Positions 1-6,085 of a DNA stretch of 6,495 nt are shown here, piece by piece; the first letter of the stretch is position 1; every line of letters begins with the position of its first letter. The stretch comes from Clostridia bacterium (GTDB lineage: Bacteria > Bacillota > Clostridia > Oscillospirales > CAG-382). Location of the stretch: positions 1-6,495 of the forward strand of contig CAAEPN010000170.1 in the NCBI GenBank assembly GCA_900757905.1. Reading direction: 5' to 3'. A program made the position numbers and the translations under genes. The notes under the pieces were generated by a model that made no database searches, was not told the DNA's origin, and saw only the letters and a list, made by a program, of their open reading frames with translations.

Positions 1-94
1 AGATTTACGAGTGTCGAATAGCGTTAGCTTTTTGGCATGAGGCGCAAGCGAACGAATCTGATTCGTGTCGCAAAACGGAGTTTTACGACAGCTT
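1..94. other. Non-coding region rich in inverted repeats
   Basis: I see no gene here. Two plus-strand frames stop within the first 40 bases; the third stays open only because it runs into the antisense of the cysteine-rich gene. Two symmetric elements are visible. ACGAATC at 52-58 faces GATTCGT at 60-66 around one central base. TGTCG at 66-70 plus AAAAC at 72-76 pair with GTTTT at 80-84 plus CGACA at 86-90, with one C/A mismatch and a 3-base loop. The stretch lies downstream of the minus-strand terminator at 95-125, so it is not the 3' UTR of that gene unless there is readthrough. It could be a dispersed intergenic repeat, a small RNA or the tail of a neighbouring transcript; none of these is shown by the sequence alone. 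Confidence 0.35.
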
Positions 95-125
95 AAAACC
101 GCCGCGGCGGCAGCCACGGCGGTTT
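95..125 (-). terminator. Rho-independent terminator of the cysteine-rich gene
   Basis: Read on the minus strand, AAACCGCCG (125-117) pairs perfectly with CGGCGGTTT (104-96). The 9-bp GC-rich stem closes a 12-base loop, and the 3' arm runs into a run of four T. It lies 21 bases after the TAA at 147-149. The T run is short, so termination may be only moderately efficient. Confidence 0.65.
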
Positions 126-146
126 GTACAAGTATTGCTTTGGAAA

Positions 147-1070
147 TTACTGGCAGCGTTTGTTAAAGCAGGATTTTGCGTTCGAAGCAGTGCTGTCTCC
201 CAAAACGTCCGACGGGTTGCAAGTCTCGTTCGAGCCGGCAATACCGTTCGAGATAGCGCCGCCAAGCGTCGGAGGATAGAATTCGCAGGTCGGGAAACTC
301 ATGTTGTTGAATACCGAGCACGGGTCAGTCTCCGAAAGGACATTGCTGTTCTTGTCGGGAATGCAGAAGTCTGCCGCATTGATGACAAGAGAGACCGGAC
401 GCTGCATGCGGATCATGGAGAACAGGCCCAGCGTGACATACAGGCACTTCATGCCGGTTTCCTCGCACGGAACAACGCCGCAGGCGTTGCATACGCTTTC
501 CGGGACCTGGTTCGGCGAACAGCAGCATACGCCGCAGCGGCAGGTTCTGTCCACGAGCTTGACAGCAAGGCAAATGGGTGTGGCAACCTCCAAAACAACC
601 TTGGGAAGATTGGTGCTGTAAGCAACGGGCGGCACGCCGGGCATATTGTTATTGCAGAAATCCGACGTAAAAATACCGACATTTCCTTCGCTGCCGAACA
701 TAATGACCTGTTTATCGTATACGGCAATACCGCAGAAATCCTGAGCCGGCGCATACGGAATGGTCGCTTCGAAGCAGATTCGGAAATAGAAACGGATATC
801 GACGGCGTAATAGCCGCGGTTGAACGCCACATCGCTTACGGATATGTTCGCCCAGATAACGTCTGCGCATTTGCAGCGGAGATTGGTGGCATGGTCGATA
901 GCCGATTGGCCGTTCTGATCGACAAATACTCTCAAATCCTCGATGCAGTCCTTATCTCTTGCTGAATCGTATATTTTATCAACGTTGATGCACGTTGATT
1001 TGTCCGTATTGGTTCCGGCTCCGCCGACGCCGAAGCATCCGCACAGCGAAGAATTATTTTTTTCAGACAT
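147..1070 (-). CDS. Cysteine-rich clostridial protein, candidate spore coat component
   Basis: This 307-residue protein has 25 cysteines (about 8%), no signal peptide and no membrane helix. Seen from the N-terminus: a Cys/Gly leader (C10, C12); a conserved-looking block KIYDSARDKDCIEDLRVF (about 32-49); a hydrophobic/aromatic, probably beta-rich middle part (about 60-170) with FNRGYYAVDIRFYFRI and a VIMFGSEGNVGIF stretch; a dense Cys cluster at 177-209 (CRCGVCCC, then CNAC); a YVTLGLFSMI block; and a C-terminal DPCSVF/FPPT-like tail. I recognise the YDS-DKDCxEDLRV and FNRG-YxVDIRF pattern from hypothetical proteins common in Clostridia, without a proven function. The start is fixed by AGGAGG eight bases upstream of the ATG. 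The promoter resembles SigK sites, so I infer expression late in the sporulating mother cell and a disulfide- or metal-linked role at the spore surface. A vegetative metal-binding protein is the main alternative. The protein call is firm; the role is inference. Confidence 0.85.
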   Translation of the reverse strand: MSEKNNSSLCGCFGVGGAGTNTDKSTCINVDKIYDSARDKDCIEDLRVFVDQNGQSAIDHATNLRCKCADVIWANISVSDVAFNRGYYAVDIRFYFRICFEATIPYAPAQDFCGIAVYDKQVIMFGSEGNVGIFTSDFCNNNMPGVPPVAYSTNLPKVVLEVATPICLAVKLVDRTCRCGVCCCSPNQVPESVCNACGVVPCEETGMKCLYVTLGLFSMIRMQRPVSLVINAADFCIPDKNSNVLSETDPCSVFNNMSFPTCEFYPPTLGGAISNGIAGSNETCNPSDVLGDSTASNAKSCFNKRCQ

Positions 1071-1078
1071 TTAACAGA

Positions 1079-1084
1079 CCTCCT
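1079..1084 (-). promoter_or_regulatory. Shine-Dalgarno site of the cysteine-rich gene
   Basis: On the minus strand AGGAGG is followed by an 8-base spacer and ATG at 1070. It is a perfect anti-16S match at ideal distance, which fixes the start codon and supports the minus-strand reading over the long antisense frame. Confidence 0.85.
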
Positions 1085-1095
1085 ATTTGTGTTTG

Positions 1096-1126
1096 AAAGC
1101 AAATCGGCGCAAATGCCGCTTGCTTT
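1096..1126 (-). other. Hairpin at the predicted 5' end of the cysteine-rich gene mRNA
   Basis: On the minus strand AAAGCAA (1126-1120) pairs with TTGCTTT (1102-1096). After a small 1x2 internal loop, CGGC pairs with GCCG around a six-base loop, ATTTGC. That gives 11 base pairs in total. The predicted start of transcription from the -10 at 1132-1140 falls at about 1125, so the hairpin would form the very 5' end of the message. Such 5'-terminal stems are known to stabilise mRNAs in Firmicutes. There is no T run after it, so it is not a terminator. Confidence 0.5.
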
Positions 1127-1131
1127 TGTTG

Positions 1132-1160
1132 TAGTGTATGCAAAGACGGTCGGTTTGGTG
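1132..1160 (-). promoter_or_regulatory. SigK-type (sporulation mother cell) promoter of the cysteine-rich gene
   Basis: On the minus strand CACC (1160-1157) is followed by exactly 16 bases and CATACACTA (1140-1132). The known SigK consensus in Bacillus is mACm, 16-17 bases, CATAnnnTA, and every specified position matches. CATACACT also fits the SigE -10 consensus, but there is no SigE-like ATA element at the right distance, so SigK fits better. A SigA reading is poor: TACACT with ACACCA 17 bases upstream. The -10 lies about 48 bases before the Shine-Dalgarno site. The match is seen directly; its use in sporulation is inferred. Confidence 0.6.
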
Positions 1161-1183
1161 TCTGAAAAATCGGTTTTCAAATG

Positions 1184-1221
1184 AAAAAGCCGCGCGTCGT
1201 ATTTTTTCCGGCACACGGCTT
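1184..1221 (-). terminator. Rho-independent terminator of the GH127 gene
   Basis: On the minus strand AAGCCGTGT (1221-1213) pairs with GCGCGGCTT (1195-1187) as a 9-bp stem with two G-U pairs, followed by a run of five T that includes the last stem bases. It starts 10 bases after the TAA at 1232-1234. It also separates the GH127 transcript from the SigK-like promoter of the next gene. Confidence 0.7.
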
Positions 1222-1231
1222 AAAGATTTCA

Positions 1232-3556
1232 TTATGCGTTTTCAATCAAGAACATGGCGTTGACCGAAACGTTGATCTGCGGAACGTATACTTCAAATTT
1301 CTTATCCGTACCCGAGTCGAGCGCATACAGACGGTACTTAGGCGAACCGAAAATGCGCCACAGGTGACAGCCGGTCTTTTTGTGGAGAATCTCATAGCGG
1401 TTCTGAACGAACGGACGGATATCCCACTTTTGGCAGTCGCAATCCAGTTTTTCGGTAAAGTATGCCGTATCTTCGGCATTTTCCCCTTTTAAGGTCAGGT
1501 AACGGCCGTCGGCCGAACGGATATAGTAATAGCCGTCGCCGGTTTCTTCGAGCGTGAAGATATCGCGTTTTTCATTCGATTGCTCGCCGTGCAGGGCATT
1601 TTCTTCGTCCACCGTGCAGTAATCCGGATTGCAATGCGTCATGCAGTTTAAGTATACGGGTTTCGAGAAATCGACGTTCCAATAATTTTTGGTCGCCATC
1701 CATGCGGTCATGACCGAATCTCTGTTCCATGTTTTGCCGGCGCTGGCATAATCGATCATGGTGATAGACGAGCCGTCCTTCATGGGTACGGCATATTCCA
1801 TATTCACATCAAAATGCGCGGTCTTGGTGGGCTTCACTTCCACGAAGCCTTCGGCGTCCTCGGCAATATCCACCGGAATATCGATCTTTTCGCCGAGTCT
1901 TGCGTCACGCGCTAAAACGACCGGGCCTTTGTACAGAGCGACAAAATCCTTTGCATGAACGCTGTTGCCGTCGCGGCGGTAGGTGCGCACACGCACGTCA
2001 AGGTCGAGTTCGACCACATCGCCGTCGTTCCACTCGCGTTCAATGGTATAGTAGCCGTTTGCAGCGTTTACCGGCGTTTCACCGTTGACTGAAACGGTGG
2101 CATATTTACAGAATGCAGGAATGCGCACAGTAAACTTAAAGCTTTCGCCGGCTGCACCGTTAAGGGTCATTTTCACCTTGCCGCAGGCCGGATACTTGGT
2201 ATCGACATCGATGACCAAGTCATTTCCGTCCGGCGTTTCGGTGTGGATCTTGCCCGGCAGATACAGGTTCATGCAAACGCCATCCTTGGCAAGCATAGCC
2301 GAAGAAAGCGGAATGAGCGCCGTTCCGGCAGCGCCGATGCAGGCACAGCAGCCGTAATAGCCTTGCTTCATGACCTGGAAGCCACCGGTCGAACGGGCGC
2401 GCGTGCCATACATGAGCGGGCTGTAGCTGTCAAACGGGAAACCGACAAGCACGCCTTTGATCTTATAGGAGTTGACCGCGCCGAGCATAGCGTTGTAAGC
2501 AGAAAGCTCGATAGCGTCGGCAAAGGCGACATCACCCGTAATGGAAAGCAGCTGATTGCAGTACTTCATCCACGTAACCGTAACGCAGGTCTCCTGCATA
2601 ATGCCGTAATAATCGGTACGAAGCTGATTCTTTGCGGAATTATCGAACAATTCGTGCGTGCAGCCCGAACAGCCGATGATAGTAATATCGGAATTCATGA
2701 CGCGCTTTGCAAAGTTGACGACCGCCGTCTTATACTTTTCGATACCGGTCACACGGTAATATTCGAGAAGGCCCTCAAAGCAGCTCATCATTTCATAAGC
2801 CTTGTTGGTGCGGTATTCATACGGGTCGAGCTTATCCTCATACGCCATTTCAAAGACATTGCCTTCGGACACGCCGCCGCATTCAACGATATACGTTGCG
2901 TAGTCAAAATACTTCTTTTCGCCGGTAATGTTGTATAAACGCATATACGGCTCAAGAATCGAGCTGGAGTTCAGTCCGAGCCAGTTGCGCGTGCATTTGG
3001 TGATGAGCTTCTTTCCGTCCTCTTCGCGGCCGACATGCGCCATGATGTAGTCGGCATGGCGGCAGATGGCTTCGATGATACGACCGGCAAGTCTTTCGTC
3101 CTTGCAGATATCAAGAAAGTATTCAAAGCCCAAAAGGATGTACTTGCGTCCCCAAAGATCCCAACCGTCGAATTCCTTGTCCACGCTGTAGGTTGTGAAA
3201 CGTCCGTCCGGCTGTTGCGCGGAAAGCATATCTAAAACCGTTTCGACAAGCGTATCGTACAGAACTTCATCCTTGGTATACTCATAAGTAAACACCGAGC
3301 CACGCATCATTTTGCCCCAGTATTCACATTTCCAACCGAGGTTCTGGTCATCCGGGAAGGTACGGTACTGCTCGACAAACATCCGCCAGGTATCGGCGTT
3401 TATCAGATATTCGTCCTGAATCAGGCGCGCGGAACGATCCGCCATGCCCTTATAGTTAAAGGAGCCGGCCGGCATCTGGAAAAGCACGTCGGTCTTTTTG
3501 CGCGGCGCGTAGGAGGTGCCTTTGCGGCACATGGCGTTAATTGCCTTGTTTTTCAT
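1232..3556 (-). CDS. GH127 (DUF1680) beta-L-arabinofuranosidase-like glycoside hydrolase with C-terminal beta-trefoil-like segment
   Basis: The 774-residue enzyme should release arabinofuranose, or a related sugar, by a retaining mechanism using a zinc-bound cysteine; the exact substrate is not shown. There is no signal peptide, so it probably acts in the cytoplasm on imported oligosaccharides. The N-terminal half is a clear DUF1680 (alpha/alpha)6 barrel with GWKCEYWGKMMRG, LSAQQPDGRFTTY and EFDGWDLWGRKYILLG. Matching Bifidobacterium HypBA1 (acid/base E322; zinc ligands E338, C340, C417, C418; nucleophile C417) gives E302, E322, C324, C403 and C404 here, with similar spacing. Beta-sandwich domains follow from about 425. 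Residues about 666-762 hold DGRYLTLKG and CQKWDIRP, typical of a partial ricin-like trefoil. The residues after the CC pair are ACIG rather than the usual PPN. The ATG at 3556 has a Shine-Dalgarno site. An in-frame TTG at 3625 would add 23 residues but lies only about 6 bases inside the predicted transcript. Family call is strong; substrate is uncertain. Confidence 0.93.
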   Translation of the reverse strand: MKNKAINAMCRKGTSYAPRKKTDVLFQMPAGSFNYKGMADRSARLIQDEYLINADTWRMFVEQYRTFPDDQNLGWKCEYWGKMMRGSVFTYEYTKDEVLYDTLVETVLDMLSAQQPDGRFTTYSVDKEFDGWDLWGRKYILLGFEYFLDICKDERLAGRIIEAICRHADYIMAHVGREEDGKKLITKCTRNWLGLNSSSILEPYMRLYNITGEKKYFDYATYIVECGGVSEGNVFEMAYEDKLDPYEYRTNKAYEMMSCFEGLLEYYRVTGIEKYKTAVVNFAKRVMNSDITIIGCSGCTHELFDNSAKNQLRTDYYGIMQETCVTVTWMKYCNQLLSITGDVAFADAIELSAYNAMLGAVNSYKIKGVLVGFPFDSYSPLMYGTRARSTGGFQVMKQGYYGCCACIGAAGTALIPLSSAMLAKDGVCMNLYLPGKIHTETPDGNDLVIDVDTKYPACGKVKMTLNGAAGESFKFTVRIPAFCKYATVSVNGETPVNAANGYYTIEREWNDGDVVELDLDVRVRTYRRDGNSVHAKDFVALYKGPVVLARDARLGEKIDIPVDIAEDAEGFVEVKPTKTAHFDVNMEYAVPMKDGSSITMIDYASAGKTWNRDSVMTAWMATKNYWNVDFSKPVYLNCMTHCNPDYCTVDEENALHGEQSNEKRDIFTLEETGDGYYYIRSADGRYLTLKGENAEDTAYFTEKLDCDCQKWDIRPFVQNRYEILHKKTGCHLWRIFGSPKYRLYALDSGTDKKFEVYVPQINVSVNAMFLIENA

Positions 3557-3565
3557 ACTTTTGTA

Positions 3566-3573
3566 TCCTCTCT
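3566..3573 (-). promoter_or_regulatory. Shine-Dalgarno site deciding the GH127 start
   Basis: On the minus strand AGAGAGGA stands nine bases before the ATG at 3556. The upstream in-frame TTG (3625) and ATG (3598) have no comparable site, so the 774-residue product is preferred. Confidence 0.75.
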
Positions 3574-3637
3574 TTCTTCTGCACACAAAATAACGCATGG
3601 CAGAGAAATCATTTCTAATTCGCAAAAATACAGATTA

Positions 3638-3666
3638 ACTATACCATGCCGCACTGTGAAAGTCAA
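3638..3666 (-). promoter_or_regulatory. SigA-type promoter of the GH127 gene
   Basis: On the minus strand TTGACT (3666-3661) is followed by exactly 17 bases and TATAGT (3643-3638), with TG one base before the -10 (extended -10). Transcription should start near 3631, leaving a leader of about 75 bases before the ATG at 3556. This is a near-consensus vegetative promoter. No clear operator overlaps it, apart from a weak GCATGG/CCATGC inverted repeat spanning the region. Confidence 0.8.
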
Positions 3667-3712
3667 TAGATTTTATGGATTTTTTCCAAACTTTTCCTGC
3701 AAAATACGGCAC

Positions 3713-3725
3713 TTTGCGCGATTTG
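3713..3725 (+). repeat. 13-bp direct repeat, copy 1 (TTTGCGCGATTTG)
   Basis: This 13-mer recurs exactly at 3833-3845, 120 bp away, in the same divergent intergenic region. This copy lies about 50 bp upstream of the GH127 -35 box and about 70 bp upstream of the operon -35 box. It may be a binding site shared by the two divergent promoters, or coincidence. Confidence 0.45.
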
Positions 3726-3792
3726 GCTAACTGCATCTGACTTTTTACGCCCACAATTTATTTGCTGTTTTTTATTTTTAAGGTTTTACGGG

Positions 3793-3821
3793 TTGCTTTT
3801 TGTTTTGGGCTATGTTATAAT
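3793..3821 (+). promoter_or_regulatory. Extended -10 SigA promoter of the membrane protein-HAD-nrnA operon
   Basis: TGTTATAAT (3813-3821) gives a perfect TATAAT -10 with an upstream TGn extension. TTGCTT at 3793-3798 is a weak -35 at a 17-base spacing. Extended -10 promoters tolerate a weak -35. Transcription should start near 3828, giving a leader of about 43 bases. It is divergent from the GH127 promoter. Confidence 0.78.
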
Positions 3822-3832
3822 AAGAAAAGTCA

Positions 3833-3845
3833 TTTGCGCGATTTG
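3833..3845 (+). repeat. 13-bp direct repeat, copy 2 (TTTGCGCGATTTG)
   Basis: This exact second copy lies just inside the predicted operon transcript, about 5 bases after the expected start. It is well placed for an operator or leader element. A related 14-mer with one extra C (TTTGCGCCGATTTG) lies on the minus strand at 1113-1100, in the leader of the cysteine-rich gene. Confidence 0.45.
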
Positions 3846-3870
3846 TTTTAATTCTTAAAAGAGGAATATC

Positions 3871-4398
3871 ATGAAATTACGTAAAACCATCCGCACCACC
3901 GCCTACTCCGCCGTGCTTGCGGCGCTTGTAAGCGTGCTTGTCATCATTGGCAGCACCTTTGATATGCTTGATCTTTCCTGTGCCGCTGCGGCGTCTCTCA
4001 TCATTCATTTAGCCATGACCGAAATCGATTCGGCTCATGCGTTCATGATCTACGCCTGCGCTGCAATTCTTTCCTTTCTCGCATCTCCCATGCGTTCATG
4101 TACGCTGTTTTTTGCAGCGTTTTTCGGTTATTATCCGCTTGTCCGCGCTTTTTTGGCAAAGCACATACGAAATAAGAAACTCTACTATCTGCTGTTATTC
4201 GCGTTTTATAACGCTGTCATGCTTGTACTGTTTCTCTTGTTCAAGGGCATTTTCGGCTTGCAGAACGAGCCGGTATACATGTATGTGCTCTTACTCTTGT
4301 CGTCCAACCTGTTTTTCGGCTGTTTCGAGCTGTTGACCGGACGCATTAAGATCGTTTACGACTATAAAATCAAAAAGCTTTTCAAAAAAAATAAATGA
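3871..4398 (+). CDS. Integral membrane protein, resembling ECF transporter substrate-binding (S) subunits
   Basis: This 175-residue, very hydrophobic protein has a basic N-terminus (MKLRKTIRTT) and about six membrane segments, at roughly 11-29, 33-50, 55-72, 77-95, 104-126 and 134-152. A lysine-rich cytoplasmic tail follows (KIKKLFKKNK). Small size, six helices and the opening with a short Ala-rich first helix recall ECF S subunits, which bind vitamins or similar small molecules and work with EcfA/EcfT encoded elsewhere. I do not see a ligand-specific motif, so no substrate is proposed. I recognise the general pattern (GSxxDxLDLxxAA, FFGYYPL) from unnamed clostridial membrane proteins. The start has AAGAGGA at 3859-3865, five bases before the ATG. 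It is the first gene of the operon, 18 bases before the HAD gene. A non-ECF membrane protein of unknown role is the alternative. Confidence 0.8.
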   Translation: MKLRKTIRTTAYSAVLAALVSVLVIIGSTFDMLDLSCAAAASLIIHLAMTEIDSAHAFMIYACAAILSFLASPMRSCTLFFAAFFGYYPLVRAFLAKHIRNKKLYYLLLFAFYNAVMLVLFLLFKGIFGLQNEPVYMYVLLLLSSNLFFGCFELLTGRIKIVYDYKIKKLFKKNK

Positions 4399-4416
4399 CC
4401 CAAGGAAGGTACAGCC

Positions 4417-5070
4417 ATGCAGATCCAAAACGCGATATTCGATCTCGACGGAACACTCATCGATTCCATGCCCGTCTGGCGCAACATTCAGGCCGATGCC
4501 ATTGAAGAAAACACCGGCATAAAATTCACAAAAGCCGAACGGGAAATGTGTCTCCAATACCCCTATTTCGAAGCCTTAGACAAGCTCCGCGACAAGCTTC
4601 CCGCCGACTGCGACCGTGGGTATGTTTACCGCCAAAGCATGGAACGCATGGCAAAGATATATCGCGAAGGTTCGATTCCTTTCAAACCCATGGCGAAAGA
4701 ATATCTTATCTATTTAAAAAAACACGGTTACGGAGTGGGTCTTTCCACTGCAACGCCAAAAGCTCTGTGCGTCCCTTATCTGAAGTTTACGGGAGTATAC
4801 GACTTATTTGACTGTATTTTCACCGAAGAAGAAATCAAGGTAAGCAAATCCGTAGGACCTGCCGTATACGACGCGTCGCTTGAATTTTTAGGCGGCACAA
4901 AAGAAAACACAGCGATTTTCGAGGACACTTTAAGCTGCATCCGCACCTGCAAGAAAAACGGCTTTTATACCGTTGCGATAGCCGAATCGCTTACGCCGCC
5001 CGAATATCTTGCCGAAATCAAACCGCTTGCCGACCGCTATATCCGATCTTACAAGGAAATGATGAACTGA
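4417..5070 (+). CDS. HAD-superfamily hydrolase, beta-phosphoglucomutase-like phosphatase
   Basis: This 217-residue cytoplasmic enzyme has all four HAD motifs. Motif I is FDLDGTLIDS with nucleophile D9 and acid/base D11; motif II is LSTATPK with S110; motif III is the lysine in IKVSKS (K144, possibly K141); motif IV is FEDTLSC with E169 and D170. Residues about 16-85 form a helical C1 cap, which points to small phosphorylated metabolites such as sugar phosphates, nucleotides or phosphoglycolate-like compounds. Length is typical for the subfamily. Motif IV usually reads EDSxxG; here it is EDTLSC, with NG at 181-182 keeping the usual turn. AAGGAAGG at 4402-4409 stands seven bases before the ATG. 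The stop is one base from the nrnA start, so the two are translationally coupled. The substrate cannot be read from the sequence. It could be a mutase only if the cap supports it; phosphatase is more likely. Confidence 0.9.
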   Translation: MQIQNAIFDLDGTLIDSMPVWRNIQADAIEENTGIKFTKAEREMCLQYPYFEALDKLRDKLPADCDRGYVYRQSMERMAKIYREGSIPFKPMAKEYLIYLKKHGYGVGLSTATPKALCVPYLKFTGVYDLFDCIFTEEEIKVSKSVGPAVYDASLEFLGGTKENTAIFEDTLSCIRTCKKNGFYTVAIAESLTPPEYLAEIKPLADRYIRSYKEMMN

Positions 5071-5071
5071 T

Positions 5072-6079
5072 ATGAATTACAACCGTTTAAATGATATTTT
5101 ACAGCTTATTTCTGACCACTCGTCGTTTTTGATTCCGATTCACGACAAACCGGATGGCGACGCGCTCGGCTCCGGTACGGCGCTTGCACTTTTTTTGGAA
5201 AAACTCGGCAAAAAGTGCGCCGTGCTCTCTCCTTGTCCGTTTCAAAAACGCTTGGAATTTATCAAAAATGACGCCGTCACCTATTTCGAAGGTTTTGAAG
5301 CGCTTGAGAAAAGCGGCTTTTCCTATGATTTTGTTATCAGCGTAGACGTCGCGTCGGATGAGCTGATCGACCGCGTTCTGCCGCGCCTTGCGCACGGAAT
5401 CGACTTTGCAATCGACCACCACCGCGTCAACACGGTCACAGCGGCTGACAAATATGTGGATTCCGAAGCGGCGGCTGCCGGCGAAATACTGTTTTCGCTT
5501 TTTTCCATGTACGCCATGATCACCAACCACGAAGTGTTCGACAAAGCGCTCTGCGAAGCGCTCTATGCTTCGATTGCTTCGGACACGGGCTGCTTCAAAT
5601 ACGGCAACACCACCAGCTTGACGCATGACATTGCGGCAAAGCTCATGTCGGTGGGAATTGACGCCGAGGACATCAACCGCAGGCTTTTCGACATCAAAAC
5701 GCGCGCGCAGCTCGCCGTCGAAAGCCTTGCCCTCTCGAATCTGCAATTCTTCTGCAACGGCCGGCTTGCCGTTGTCGCTTTGGATTTTGCCGAGCTTGCC
5801 GCCGTCGGCGCAACCGACGACGACACCGACACGATCTCCCAGCTTGTACGCATGATCGAAGGCGTTCAGATCGGCGTGCTCATGCACGAAAAAAGATTTG
5901 ACGACGGCACGGGCGGCTACAAATTTTCGGTGCGCTCCAACGTCGATACCGATATTTCCCTTTTGTGCGCGGCTTTCGGCGGCGGCGGCCATCAAAAGGC
6001 TGCCGGGTGCGCCATCCGGGCGGACAGAAAGACGGCGCTTGAAAAATTCACTGCGGAAGCAGAAAAGTATTTAGTATAA
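5072..6079 (+). CDS. nrnA: DHH/DHHA1 phosphoesterase NrnA: nanoRNase and pAp phosphatase
   Basis: Family members degrade 2-5-nucleotide RNAs from the 5' or 3' end, depending on the homologue, and remove the 3'-phosphate of pAp, linking RNA turnover and sulfur metabolism in the cytoplasm. The 335 residues match the usual length of about 310-340. The DHH domain has HDKPDGDALGSG with H24, D28 and D30, VDVA with D92, the signature DHH at 115-117 and SDTGCF with D171, all expected ligands of the two manganese ions. The DHHA1 domain ends with GGGGHQKAAG at 303-312, which binds the substrate. No membrane or CBS/PAS domains are present, so it is not GdpP, the membrane c-di-AMP phosphodiesterase. The ATG lies one base after the HAD stop; the only Shine-Dalgarno-like element, AAGGA at 5053-5057, is 14 bases away, so coupling to the HAD gene is probable. 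The stop is followed at once by the operon terminator. Confidence 0.95.
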   Translation: MNYNRLNDILQLISDHSSFLIPIHDKPDGDALGSGTALALFLEKLGKKCAVLSPCPFQKRLEFIKNDAVTYFEGFEALEKSGFSYDFVISVDVASDELIDRVLPRLAHGIDFAIDHHRVNTVTAADKYVDSEAAAAGEILFSLFSMYAMITNHEVFDKALCEALYASIASDTGCFKYGNTTSLTHDIAAKLMSVGIDAEDINRRLFDIKTRAQLAVESLALSNLQFFCNGRLAVVALDFAELAAVGATDDDTDTISQLVRMIEGVQIGVLMHEKRFDDGTGGYKFSVRSNVDTDISLLCAAFGGGGHQKAAGCAIRADRKTALEKFTAEAEKYLV

Positions 6080-6085
6080 GGCGGC

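Noticed and set aside
135..965. Long plus-strand open frame antisense to the cysteine-rich gene
   Set aside because: It has no Shine-Dalgarno site, no recognisable domain and lies almost wholly opposite a gene with a perfect ribosome site, promoter and terminator. It is open because of the codon pattern of the real gene.
2243..2938. 231-codon plus-strand open frame inside the GH127 gene
   Set aside because: It is a shadow of the GH127 coding sequence, with no ribosome site and no recognisable motif.
3557..3625. N-terminal extension of GH127 starting at TTG 3625 or ATG 3598
   Set aside because: The predicted transcript starts near 3631, leaving no room for a ribosome site before 3625. The residues are Arg-rich and unlike the family, and AGAGAGGA clearly serves the ATG at 3556.
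3594..3651. Inverted repeat CGCATGG / CCATGCC around the GH127 promoter as an operator
   Set aside because: Only six bases pair, the arms are 43 bp apart, and a match of this size is expected by chance in a region of this length.
5099..5995. 298-codon minus-strand open frame opposite nrnA
   Set aside because: The plus strand has all DHH/DHHA1 motifs. The antisense product is basic and of low complexity, with no family resemblance.
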